From JAQICJ01 sp041686345 (GTDB lineage: Bacteria; Myxococcota_A; Polyangia; HGW-17), in NCBI GenBank assembly GCA_041686345.1, contig JAWLEA010000022.1, positions 1 to 33,320 of the forward strand: a stretch of 33,320 nt of DNA, in the 5' to 3' direction. The notes under the pieces are model-generated. The model was given only the letters and a program-made list of their open reading frames with translations, was not told the DNA's origin and did no database searches. The position numbers were made by a program, and so were the translations under genes. This document shows positions 17,897 to 25,702 of this stretch, piece after piece (position 1 is the first letter of the stretch; the number at the start of each line of letters is the position of its first letter).

Positions 17897-18062
17897 TAGT
17901 TCCCATCCCAAAAAGGAAGGTCATCGCCTGAATGCGGAATTTCACCTCATCTGCTTTGTCGTAACTGCTTGAAATAGTATCAACTATGTCGGCGCAGTTA
18001 CTCCGCACATCTGAGGCAAACTTCTCATTCAGTCAAAAACCCCCATTCTGGGATGGAAACTA
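17897..18062 (+). mobile_element. Repeat copy L3, full-length type A (166 bp)
   Basis: The ends are TAGTTCCCATCCCA and the imperfect TGGGATGGAAACTA. Inner complementary pairs are CTGAATG / CATTCAG, ACCTCA / TGAGG, GTAACTGC / GCAGTTAC and ATAGT / ACTAT. The pair GTAACTGC / GCAGTTAC differs on both sides from the GTAACTTC / GAAGTTAC of other copies, so pairing is kept. It occupies most of the roughly 300-bp gap before the next gene; the remaining 96 bp are AT-rich with no clear promoter. Confidence 0.92.
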
Positions 18063-18158
18063 ACTAAACTTTTTTGAAAATTAACCGAATTAATCAATAG
18101 AGGTTTGATTGTTTTTTAATTTTGTTTTGAAAAAAAATTTTAAGAAAAGGAATTGATT

Positions 18159-18536
18159 TTGAACCAGTATAATTTGATATCCCAAGTAGAAATTACCGAA
18201 AAATTGCCTGTATATATTAAAGAACTTGAACATGATATCAACATGACAATAAAGCTCATCAAAACAGGTAAAAATGAAAAGGCTGTTGTCAGTTTTAAAA
18301 ATAATATGGAAGCTCTGGCAAATCTAATAGAGTTGATAAATATTTTAGGTCAGGTTGATGTTTTAGACCAAGATTTAGATTTTTTCGATTTTGAAGACAA
18401 ACTTTCTCTTTTTCTTGACGATTTGATCTATGCTCATGATGAAGGAAATCTTAAAAAAATCGGAAAGATTCTATCTTCTGAAACAGATAAAATTTTTCAA
18501 CAGATTAAAAAAATCAATTTCGGAAAAACTAGTTAG
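18159..18536 (+). CDS. Small helical protein upstream of histidine kinase
   Basis: The 125-residue acidic protein is predicted to be almost entirely helical, with amphipathic segments (KELEHDINMTIKLIKTGKN, MEALANLIELINILG, KLSLFLDDLIYAHDEGNLKKIGKIL). I cannot name a family. The pattern suggests a small helical-bundle accessory protein. There is no conserved His of an HPt domain that I can see. TTG at 18159 has AAAGG eight bases upstream; another TTG six bases earlier is possible. The stop TAG is the outer end of a solo repeat terminus, and the kinase gene begins 47 bp later, so the two are probably one operon. Confidence 0.68.
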   Translation: MNQYNLISQVEITEKLPVYIKELEHDINMTIKLIKTGKNEKAVVSFKNNMEALANLIELINILGQVDVLDQDLDFFDFEDKLSLFLDDLIYAHDEGNLKKIGKILSSETDKIFQQIKKINFGKTS

Positions 18537-18555
18537 TTTCCATCCCAGAAGTGGG
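18534..18555 (-). repeat. Solo element terminus L4
   Basis: TAGTTTCCATCCCAGAAGTGG matches the right end of the repeat family read in reverse, with no body attached. Its TAG is the stop codon of the helical protein gene. It looks like the remnant of an excised or deleted copy. Confidence 0.7.
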
Positions 18556-18583
18556 CTATTATTCAGACAAGGAAGGTAAAAAG

Positions 18584-19576
18584 ATGAAATCTGAACTTGA
18601 TAAAATAATAAAATTATTGAGCTCAATAGATGAAAAACTTCTGTTGATTACAGAGGATTCACCGATGCATGACAATGAGGAAAATGAAGATAGAGCTTTG
18701 TCAGAACCTTCATCAAAAATAGTCAAACTTGAAAGGCAATTGGAAAAATCCCGTTCTAAACTTCTTCATGCAGGAAAAATGTCTTCCCTCGGGTCACTTA
18801 CAGCAGGAATTGCGCATGAGTTGAACAATCCCCTGACTTGGGTCAAATCAAATTTGCAGATAATTGAAACAAAATATATGGACAGATTGGAAAAATTTGT
18901 GGGGGTGGTAGAAAAAATTATAACCAGAGATGATTTGGAATCACTTGAGGAGGTGCGACAGATTCTGACCGGTGCTCTTAACAATTACAAAATCAAGTAC
19001 ATTGTTGAGGATATGAGAGATATGGCCGTAGAAAACCAGGAAGGGGTTGAAAAGATGAAGAAAATCGTTTCTGGAATCAAGTCCTTTGCTCGCAATGAAG
19101 ATGAAGATATAGAAGAGTTTTCCCTGGTTGAAGCAGTTGAATCAGCCCTTACAATCGGATATAATCAAGTTAAATATGTTGCAGAAATTATCAAAGAATA
19201 TGATGACAAGCCCGCGTGCATGGGCAGTTCTTCCAAACTTTCCCAGGTTTTTTTGAATTTAATTGTAAATGCTGCTCAGTCTATGCAACTGGAAAAAAAC
19301 AAAAAACCTGAAATGCGAGGCAGGTTATGGTTGCGGGTAAAATCCAAAGATGAGAAGGCAATAGTTGAAATTGAAGATAACGGAACAGGAGTAAACAAGC
19401 GAATCAAGGATAAAATTTTTCTTCCCTTCTACACCACCAAAAAGAGTGATGTTGGCACTGGTTTGGGGTTGCATATAGCAAAACAGATTATCAATGAACA
19501 CGAAGGAACAATCAATCTGGTTGACAAGAAAGGCAAGGGAGCTAAATTTGTAATTACCCTGCCAAGAATTAACTAG
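18584..19576 (+). CDS. Soluble sensor histidine kinase
   Basis: The 330-residue cytoplasmic kinase has no membrane segment. An N-terminal helical/coiled-coil region (about 1-64) is followed by the H-box AGIAHELNNPL with H78 as the phospho-acceptor. An unusually long dimerisation region of about 110 residues follows, then the N-box FLNLIVNAAQSM, DNGTG, PFYTTK and GTGLGL. It probably signals to the receiver protein encoded downstream. The ATG at 18584 follows GGAAGG; a GTG at 18551 lies inside the solo repeat terminus. The sensory input is not evident, and the small helical protein before it may provide it. Its TAG stop is formed by the end of inverted repeat copy L5. Confidence 0.9.
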   Translation: MKSELDKIIKLLSSIDEKLLLITEDSPMHDNEENEDRALSEPSSKIVKLERQLEKSRSKLLHAGKMSSLGSLTAGIAHELNNPLTWVKSNLQIIETKYMDRLEKFVGVVEKIITRDDLESLEEVRQILTGALNNYKIKYIVEDMRDMAVENQEGVEKMKKIVSGIKSFARNEDEDIEEFSLVEAVESALTIGYNQVKYVAEIIKEYDDKPACMGSSSKLSQVFLNLIVNAAQSMQLEKNKKPEMRGRLWLRVKSKDEKAIVEIEDNGTGVNKRIKDKIFLPFYTTKKSDVGTGLGLHIAKQIINEHEGTINLVDKKGKGAKFVITLPRIN

Positions 19577-19739
19577 TTCCCATCCCAGAAGTGGTGTTTT
19601 CGGCTGGGGAAGAAGTTTGCCTCAGATGTGCGGAATAACTTCGCAGATATAGTTGATGCTATTTCAAGAAGTTATGATAAAACTAATGAGGCAAAATTCC
19701 GTGTTCAGACAATGCATCCATTTTTGGGATGGGAACTTA
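19574..19739 (-). mobile_element. Repeat copy L5, full-length type A in reverse orientation
   Basis: This is the only full copy in the opposite orientation. Its right terminus (TAGTTCCCATCCCAGAAGTGG on the plus strand) supplies the TAG stop of the histidine kinase gene. The inner pairs include TTTGCCTCA / TGAGGCAAA, TAACTTC / GAAGTTA and TAG / CTA. It separates the kinase from the receiver gene. The far end has one extra T (GGGAACTTA). Confidence 0.92.
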
Positions 19740-19814
19740 ATAATCCGGTCTCAAACTAGATATCACTTTAAATGGTGATTTGAATTAAAAAAATAGAATT
19801 AAAGGTTGAAGCAA

Positions 19815-20270
19815 ATGAACAAAATTCTTCTGGTTGATGATGAAAAACCAATTTTAGGTGTTTTGAAAAGAGTTTTTTTTGATAAGCCATGGGAAACTTA
19901 TACAGCATCAGATCCTGAAGAGGCTTTACAAATGGTAAGAGAAAATGATTTTGCAGTTATTATCTCTGATTTCAAAATGCCAAAAATGAATGGCCTTGAA
20001 TTTTTGACTAAAGCCCGGGCAGTCAGTCCTGACAGTGTAATGATGGTTTTTAGCGGTTATGCTGAATCAGAAGCAATTTCAAAAGCAATCGACAAAGGAA
20101 CTTTGTTTCGGTTTATCCCCAAGCCCTGGAATAATACTGAACTTTACGGCATTATAATACAAGCCCTTGAGCATTATGAACTGGCAAAAAAGAATAAGGA
20201 ATTAGTCAAGACAGTTAAAAAGCAAACAAGAGAAATTGCCCGGTTGAAATCAAAGATAGACAAAACCTGA
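19815..20270 (+). CDS. Stand-alone response regulator receiver protein
   Basis: The 151-residue protein has a complete receiver domain: acidic pair DDE (8-10), phospho-acceptor D52 in ISDFKMP, SGY at the Ser/Thr site and KPW at the conserved lysine. A C-terminal basic coiled coil follows (about residues 115-151), with no DNA-binding or enzymatic output. The KPWNN form is common in regulators coupled to HD-GYP or diguanylate proteins, but none is fused here. The ATG at 19815 follows AAAGG; TTG at 19806 is less likely. It is probably the partner of the kinase just upstream, from which it is separated by repeat L5. Confidence 0.88.
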   Translation: MNKILLVDDEKPILGVLKRVFFDKPWETYTASDPEEALQMVRENDFAVIISDFKMPKMNGLEFLTKARAVSPDSVMMVFSGYAESEAISKAIDKGTLFRFIPKPWNNTELYGIIIQALEHYELAKKNKELVKTVKKQTREIARLKSKIDKT

Positions 20271-20293
20271 ATTCCGGTTGTTTTTCGGGAGTC

Positions 20294-22225
20294 CTATTCC
20301 AGATTGATTCTCTTCATATCCATTCCCCCTACATATCCATAAGAAACATGTTTATCAAAGCCTGTAACTATCAATCCTATTGGTTTTTCAGAACGGATTA
20401 CGTGGTATCCGTCATCCTGAAAGCCGGGGTCTATATTTTCTCCGGGAGGCAACTCAGGATTAATAATGGGATAGGAAAGTTGGCAATTGATAATTTCATA
20501 GGTATCTCCCTGATCAATTTGTCCACTGCAGTTTGAAGTGTGCTTTTGGCAATCATAAGAATTGATATCAAGATAATCCAAGGTAAGTTCATTTTGGGGT
20601 GGAGAAATAATCGTAATAAAATCAAAGGCATATTTGTTGGGGGTAAGAAAAACATAGTCGCGGCGCCACTGTTCAACCGGTGGAATCATGACAAAAGAGG
20701 GATCTCCTCCCGGCAGATCCAGGGGGATATTAATTGAACCTTGACCTTTTCTGAACTGAGCAACAAAAAGTGGTTTATCACCTTGAATAATGGGATCGCA
20801 GTCTGAATCGATGGTGCGGAATTCGCCACGGTTAAGAGTAAAATAATTGTTTGGAGCAGGCAAGGTAGTAAAGATGGTAGTGTTGTCCTTGAGAGCCATG
20901 ATCCTGAAGATGTCTCCCTCTTCCATAACGATGTTTTCTCCACCGGCTGCAGCAATTGCAGGAGTTCTGGGCGGATTTCTGACAGCGACAAATTCCATCC
21001 CGGCTGCGCTCGCGGGAAATAATTGATGTTCAAGGTGATCTGCACAGCAATAGCGATCGTAGAAAGTATCCCAGACGGGAACATCTGAAGCTTCACTGCC
21101 TGCAAAAACAGCTACAGGTTTGTTGCTTTGCACTGTCGTTCCGGTGAAGTCAGCTTGAAAAGCATTGGTTTCAAGATTCAGGACTTCATATTGCTGCAGA
21201 TCAAAAGTAATGGTCTCTCCTGCTTTGGCAGCTGGAATCCAAAGATTATCTCCCATAATGTCAGTGGACAATTTGATAGTAAGGTTGGTTCCGGGTTCAG
21301 TAGCAACAACAGTGAGAAAAGTACGTAGATTTTCGTTGAAATCATTGTTGGGATTGTCGGTTTCAGCTATGGTCTGAGGCCAACTAAGTACCAGGTATTT
21401 ATTATCGAGGGCACCTTTGGGAAAGAGAATGGAAGCATCGTTGGAAAAAACATCGACATTCTCGAGAGGGTTGAACTGATAGGCGGCAATGGGCAGGTTG
21501 GAAGTGATTCGATAACTCGAAGTGGTATGAGCACTGTGGGTTCCTGTATCAAATGTTCCTTCCGGACTGCCGTCAACTTCTCGGGCAGGAAGGTTGATAA
21601 TTTCAAGACCTTCCGGGGGAACTTGAATCTCGTCAACTTTGTTGATCTCAGCCGGCCAACCTGCCTCTGCCAAGTTTGTATCAACCCGGATCGAGGCAGT
21701 GAGATTTCCCGGATTGGAAACTACGACGCTGAATTGCTGAGCTGCGGCATTTCCACTTGAAACTAAAGCATTGTCAAGGTCAACCGCCCAATATTCACAG
21801 CCGAGATAACTGCGGTTTTCCCGAGCTTCCTGACAAGCCTGTATACATTGACCGTAACTGCAGACATAACCTTCTTGGGCGGGACATTCATAAAGAGATG
21901 TTGCATCATCACCTGTATTATTGCAGACAGCTACCTTGTTTTCCTGACAAATTCTGCTGTTAGGTTGGCAATACAGACAACCTTCATCCGGGACACATAT
22001 TTGGTCGAATTGTGCACAATCCCGGTATTCGTACTTTCCGGAAGGATGGGTACAAGTAGCCTGTTGATTTTCAATACAATAAATTTTGCCAACTTCACAA
22101 CTTCCGTCAACTTCTTTTTCAGATTCACAGGAACTGAGAGCTAAAGTTATCAGAGCCGGCAAGATTAAAAATATATAATTGAGAATGTTGTGTTTAAAAA
22201 TTGAAAGAGGTTCCATCAGCTGCAT
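20294..22225 (-). CDS. IgGFc-binding-type surface lipoprotein
   Basis: This 643-residue predicted lipoprotein has a hydrophobic signal segment ending in the lipobox LSSC (C33). A Cys-rich stretch of about 100 residues follows with many short Cys-x-x-Cys-like spacings (QPNSRICQENKVAVC and similar). A large domain follows with the pattern of the IgGFc-binding N-terminal family (DVFSNDASILFP, NKPVAVFAGSEASDVP, HLEHQLFP). Such proteins are frequent in Myxococcota and are probably cell-surface. The name does not prove IgG binding. ATG at 22225 has GGAA upstream; ATG at 22216 is an alternative. It overlaps the upstream lipoprotein gene by 32 bases, so both are one transcript. Confidence 0.82.
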   Translation of the reverse strand: MQLMEPLSIFKHNILNYIFLILPALITLALSSCESEKEVDGSCEVGKIYCIENQQATCTHPSGKYEYRDCAQFDQICVPDEGCLYCQPNSRICQENKVAVCNNTGDDATSLYECPAQEGYVCSYGQCIQACQEARENRSYLGCEYWAVDLDNALVSSGNAAAQQFSVVVSNPGNLTASIRVDTNLAEAGWPAEINKVDEIQVPPEGLEIINLPAREVDGSPEGTFDTGTHSAHTTSSYRITSNLPIAAYQFNPLENVDVFSNDASILFPKGALDNKYLVLSWPQTIAETDNPNNDFNENLRTFLTVVATEPGTNLTIKLSTDIMGDNLWIPAAKAGETITFDLQQYEVLNLETNAFQADFTGTTVQSNKPVAVFAGSEASDVPVWDTFYDRYCCADHLEHQLFPASAAGMEFVAVRNPPRTPAIAAAGGENIVMEEGDIFRIMALKDNTTIFTTLPAPNNYFTLNRGEFRTIDSDCDPIIQGDKPLFVAQFRKGQGSINIPLDLPGGDPSFVMIPPVEQWRRDYVFLTPNKYAFDFITIISPPQNELTLDYLDINSYDCQKHTSNCSGQIDQGDTYEIINCQLSYPIINPELPPGENIDPGFQDDGYHVIRSEKPIGLIVTGFDKHVSYGYVGGMDMKRINLE

Positions 22226-24206
22226 TTGATTTCCAGTAGGTTTGAGAAAGATATCGATAAGTAAAATTGTTGAAATCGAGGTTGGGAACAAGGATTGTCT
22301 GGATATGCCAGTAAAGTTGACTGGCGGGAAGTGGGGGGACTCCTTCAATGGTTTGGAGCTGGGGAAGGGAAAAACTGCTCAATTCACCATTTAAAAGAAT
22401 TCGCCAGAAGCGATCACCCGAAGGAAATTCAGTGATTTTGATTTGGGAAAAGGTTGGTTTGATCACACTGCTCTCAAAGGAAAAACGGTTGTTCTCCGGT
22501 GGGGCTCCATCAGGGGATATGGGAGTGGGAACCCCAAGAAAATCATCAATTTCAAAGGAAGAAGCACCTGCCAGATTTTTTTTGAATACCTGAGAGAAAG
22601 GATAGGAGCCTTCAGTATTGGCTTCTGCATAAATGGAGTAAGTGGCATCACTTAATTCTCCATAAATTTGCATCTGATTTTCGAAAACAAGGGGAGATGT
22701 AGCATCGACAGTAGTTTTGGTAGAATCTTTCCTGATAATATAACCGTCGACTCCAAGGTCTGTAATTAATTTGACTTTATATTCAAGGGGACCGTTTTCT
22801 GCATCCAGGGGAGGTGGATTATCAAGATTTACCTCAATAGTTTGATTGAGAAACCTGTCGATTCTGATTTTGGTAGAGAGGCTTTCTCCGGCTCCGGCGA
22901 AGATATTGCGGACAATTCCGTAGGATACCGGAATAAAATCATTGTCGTCTTCATTTTGGTATCCCGCCAGAGCATAAAGGGCAAAAGAACCGGGGTAAAT
23001 GGTCAGGCTGAAAGGAAAACCAAATTCATCAACGCAACTTGAAGTTTCAGTCAGAGTGTAGACTTGGGGTGAGGCAACTGAATAACTGCCCAGTGTCTGA
23101 TAGATTTTAACTGCCCGGTGATATCCGGGAGGAACAGGATCGGGAACCATGAGATCCCAGTAGCAGCTATATTGGAATTCTGCATCCTGGAACAGAACAG
23201 CGCCGGTTAGATGAGAATAAACTTCATTGGGAACTCCAGGGATTCCCCCGGTTGGATTGGAAGGAGGATCAAAGGGGTTCAAAAAAAGAGTGATTTCAGA
23301 ACTGTTGAATCCGATTACGGAATATATTTCGAATTCTTCATGAGCAACAGTTACCATTTGTTGTCCTTGAAGATCGGGGGAAGCAAAGGTAATTTGTCCG
23401 TCACTGTTGGTTCTTCCCTGAAAAGGTGTGCTGGTATTTGTGCCCAGCATGACAAAGGCATTTTCAATTGGTTCTTTACCGTAAATATTGAGAGCCGTAA
23501 CGGTAAGGGAACCGGAAATTTCTTCTCCATTCATGCCTCCATAGGCGGGATCGGTAGTATCGTAATAAAGAAAAGCGTTTTGGGTGATCAGGGGAGAAGC
23601 ATCTGTTTTGATAACTTCAAAATCAACTTCTCCGGGAGAATGGGGTGGAGTTTTGGCAATAAGTTTGCTGTCTGAGACATAATTGATATCAAGCAGTTCT
23701 TTGTCACCGAGATAATAGGTGTAATCAGGTTTGAATTCATTTTCAGGGGAAGAAATTTCTACATAAGTGCCTCCGGACATGGAACCGGAAGCTGGAGTAA
23801 AGGTAAAACGATCGTAAAAATAGCCGTTTTCAAGAGAAGTTTTGGTCATGTCGGAATTTTGGGCTGTTACATCAACATAACCTGTCATGCCGGCAGGAAC
23901 ACTTACCATCATTCTGTTTTGAGCGATAAAGACTGTGTTGCCGGGATCCGCCCAATGCTCTCCAAAAAAAATTCTGGTTCCTTCTTCAAAGCCGAATCCC
24001 CTTATGGTGACAGTATTGCCCCCTTTGACCGGACCGTGGTTTGGTTCTATTTTAGTAACCCGGAAGGAACTGTCGGTTCCGCCATCACTTTGATTATTAA
24101 TTTGATTATTTGAGTTCCAGCCTTCATCACCTGGATCTGTTTCACATCCAAGGTTGGCAAAAAGAAAAAACAAAGCTAAAATGTAAGTTGATCTATTAAG
24201 AATCAT
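22194..24206 (-). CDS. TIG-domain lipoprotein with carboxypeptidase-regulatory-like domain
   Basis: The 670-residue predicted lipoprotein has signal segment STYILALFFLFANLGC with Cys at 21. An Asn/Gln-rich linker follows, then two IPT/TIG immunoglobulin-like domains (starting near IEPNHGPVKGGNTVTIRG and FTPASGSMSGGTYVEI). Next comes a beta-sandwich resembling the carboxypeptidase regulatory domain (GSLTVTALNIYGKEPIENAFVML). The rest is unrecognised beta-rich sequence. The ATG at 24206 follows AAAGGATTAGT. A longer frame up to 24374 only translates repeat L6 and is rejected. It forms an operon with the IgGFc-type lipoprotein, suggesting a surface pair. Confidence 0.83.
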   Translation of the reverse strand: MILNRSTYILALFFLFANLGCETDPGDEGWNSNNQINNQSDGGTDSSFRVTKIEPNHGPVKGGNTVTIRGFGFEEGTRIFFGEHWADPGNTVFIAQNRMMVSVPAGMTGYVDVTAQNSDMTKTSLENGYFYDRFTFTPASGSMSGGTYVEISSPENEFKPDYTYYLGDKELLDINYVSDSKLIAKTPPHSPGEVDFEVIKTDASPLITQNAFLYYDTTDPAYGGMNGEEISGSLTVTALNIYGKEPIENAFVMLGTNTSTPFQGRTNSDGQITFASPDLQGQQMVTVAHEEFEIYSVIGFNSSEITLFLNPFDPPSNPTGGIPGVPNEVYSHLTGAVLFQDAEFQYSCYWDLMVPDPVPPGYHRAVKIYQTLGSYSVASPQVYTLTETSSCVDEFGFPFSLTIYPGSFALYALAGYQNEDDNDFIPVSYGIVRNIFAGAGESLSTKIRIDRFLNQTIEVNLDNPPPLDAENGPLEYKVKLITDLGVDGYIIRKDSTKTTVDATSPLVFENQMQIYGELSDATYSIYAEANTEGSYPFSQVFKKNLAGASSFEIDDFLGVPTPISPDGAPPENNRFSFESSVIKPTFSQIKITEFPSGDRFWRILLNGELSSFSLPQLQTIEGVPPLPASQLYWHIQTILVPNLDFNNFTYRYLSQTYWKSNAADGTSFNF

Positions 24207-24262
24207 ACTAATCCTTTGACAGGTTCCGGTGTTTGATAAATAAAAAATTTCCGGAGGATAGT

Positions 24263-24428
24263 TAGTTCCCATCCCAAAAAGGAAGGTCATCACCTGAACG
24301 TGGAATTTTATCTCATCTGCTTTGTCATAACTTCTTGAAATAGTGGCAACTATGTCTGCGAAGTTATTCCGCACATCTGAGACAAACTTCTCATTCAGTT
24401 AATAACCCCCATTCTGGGATGGGAACTA
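24263..24428 (+). mobile_element. Repeat copy L6, full-length type A (166 bp)
   Basis: It has the best-preserved ends: TAGTTCCCATCCCA and TGGGATGGGAACTA, with inner pairs CTGAA / TTCAG, CTCA / TGAG, TAACTTC / GAAGTTA and ATAGT / ACTAT. It lies 57 bp upstream of the minus-strand TIG lipoprotein start and is followed, two bases later, by copy L7. With L7 and solo end L8 it fills most of the 502-bp gap between the divergent genes. Confidence 0.93.
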
Positions 24429-24430
24429 GT

Positions 24431-24596
24431 TAGTTCCCATCCCAAAAATGGATATCATCGTCTGGCGACGGAAATTGAATTAATCAGCTTTGTCGTTGCT
24501 GATTGAAATAGTTGTGGCTATATCTTCACAGTTACTCCGCGCATCTGAGGCAAACTTCTTCACCAGCCAATAACACCACTTCTGGGATGGCAACTA
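24431..24596 (+). mobile_element. Repeat copy L7, full-length diverged type A (166 bp)
   Basis: It has the same ends (TAGTTCCCATCCCA, TGGGATGGCAACTA) as L6, in tandem with it. Its left arm is a distinct variant (GTCTGGCGACGG, AAATTGAATTAATCAGC, GTTGCTG) that recurs in copy L10. The right arm has CACCAG, which can pair with CTGG. The TGAGGCAAA segment does not pair well with its left arm, so this copy looks like a mosaic. Confidence 0.9.
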
Positions 24597-24637
24597 GTTA
24601 TCAACTGTCTTATTATAGTTGATTATCCATAAATATC

Positions 24638-24660
24638 TAGTTTTCATCCCGAAAGTAGAG
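24638..24660 (+). repeat. Solo element terminus L8
   Basis: TAGTTTTCATCCCGAAAGTAG resembles a decayed terminus of the repeat family without a body. It sits 40 bp after L7 and 49 bp before ubiE. Confidence 0.55.
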
Positions 24661-24662
24661 TT

Positions 24663-24700
24663 TTTGCAATAAAAGTTATATGGATCATTTGCAATAAAAG
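24663..24700 (+). repeat. 13-bp direct repeat upstream of ubiE
   Basis: TTTGCAATAAAAG occurs at 24663-24675 and again at 24688-24700, start to start 25 bp apart, ending eight bases before the ubiE ATG. It could be a regulator site pair or a local duplication; the second copy also supplies the AAAGG ribosome site. Confidence 0.6.
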
Positions 24701-24708
24701 GTCGAATA

Positions 24709-25398
24709 ATGAACTATATCAATTTAAAACAGGTTTTTGCAAATATTGCAAAAAGATATGAACTTGTTAACCATCTCATTTCCCTGGGTCAGGATAAAAA
24801 ATGGAGAAAAATTGCTGCTTCTCTGGCTGCAAAAGGGGGTGGGGACAAATGGGTTGATGTATGCACCGGAACAGGAGAAATGGCGATTTTGCTGGATAAA
24901 ATATCTCCGGGATCGACCCAGGTTTATGGAATAGATTTCACTGAAGCTATGCTTGACCAAGCTATTAAAAAAAACAGTACCGTTAATTTTATCAAAGGCA
25001 GAGCCGAGAATCTACCTTTTGACGATGGTGAAATCGATTTGATCACAGTTTCATTTGCTGTGAGAAATCTAAATCAAGAACCTGAAAAATTAAAAAAAAC
25101 TCTGATGGAATTTTATCGTGTTCTCAAAAAGAACGGCAGGCTTGTTCTACTGGAAACTTCAATCCCGGTTAATCCATTTATTAGAAAAGTATTCTTTTTT
25201 ATTGCTCCGAAAATAGCCAGGGCAACCGGGCATTTTTTGACCGGCGAGAAAAATGGATATGAGTATTTGGGGGATTCTATTTCCAAATTTTATCCAGGAA
25301 AGGATTTGGTTAATATTCTGAGAAAAACAGGTTTTTCCAATGCAGGTTGCAAACAACTGGCATTGGGAAGTGTTGCTATCCATATGGGGATTAAGTAG
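24709..25398 (+). CDS. ubiE: Demethylmenaquinone/ubiquinone methyltransferase UbiE/MenG
   Basis: The 229-residue SAM-dependent methyltransferase has KRYELVNHLISLGQDKKWR at the N-terminus, SAM motif DVCTGTGEMAI, the DLITVSFAVRNL segment, and NGYEYLGDSISKFYPG, all typical of the UbiE/MenG C-methylation family of quinone synthesis. Whether the substrate is demethylmenaquinone or a ubiquinone precursor cannot be told here; menaquinone is likelier in the suggested lineage. The ATG follows AAAGG. The TAG stop (25396-25398) is the first bases of repeat L9. No other quinone gene is adjacent. Confidence 0.93.
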   Translation: MNYINLKQVFANIAKRYELVNHLISLGQDKKWRKIAASLAAKGGGDKWVDVCTGTGEMAILLDKISPGSTQVYGIDFTEAMLDQAIKKNSTVNFIKGRAENLPFDDGEIDLITVSFAVRNLNQEPEKLKKTLMEFYRVLKKNGRLVLLETSIPVNPFIRKVFFFIAPKIARATGHFLTGEKNGYEYLGDSISKFYPGKDLVNILRKTGFSNAGCKQLALGSVAIHMGIK

Positions 25399-25486
25399 AT
25401 CCCAACCCAAAAAGGAAGGTCATTGCCTGAAAGCGGAATTTTACCTCATCAGTTTTGTCATAACTTCTTGAAATAGTATCAACTTG

Positions 25487-25653
25487 TAGTTCTCGTTTCA
25501 GAATAAATGGTCACAGTCTGCGGCTCGGAATTTGGATTGATCAGTTTTGTCGTAACTTCTTGAAATAGTATCTACTATGTCTGCGAAGTTACTCCGCGCA
25601 TCTCAATCCAACTTCAGCCGCAGCCAATAACCAGTATCCTGAAACGAGAACTA
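25487..25653 (+). mobile_element. Full-length type C element nested inside L9 (167 bp)
   Basis: The ends are TAGTTCTCGTTTCAG and CTGAAACGAGAACTA, clearly different from type A but in the same layout. Nested inner pairs are CTGCGGCT / AGCCGCAG, TTGGATTGA / TCAATCCAA, GTAACTTC / GAAGTTAC and ATAGT / ACTAT. It is flanked by TA on both sides; removing it restores a type A loop. Confidence 0.92.
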
Positions 25654-25702
25654 ACTGCGAAGTTATTCCGCGCATCTGAGGCAAACTTCTCATTCAGTCA
25701 AT

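Noticed and set aside
18551..18583. GTG start of the histidine kinase
   Set aside because: It is inside the solo repeat terminus and lacks a ribosome site, while ATG 18584 follows GGAAGG.
20271..20293. Terminator between the receiver gene and the convergent lipoprotein gene
   Set aside because: The possible stem (TCCGG with CGGGA) is imperfect and has no T run on its 3' side.
24207..24374. N-terminal 56 residues of the TIG lipoprotein reading frame
   Set aside because: They are translated mostly from repeat L6 in antisense; the ATG at 24206 has a ribosome site and begins a lipoprotein signal.
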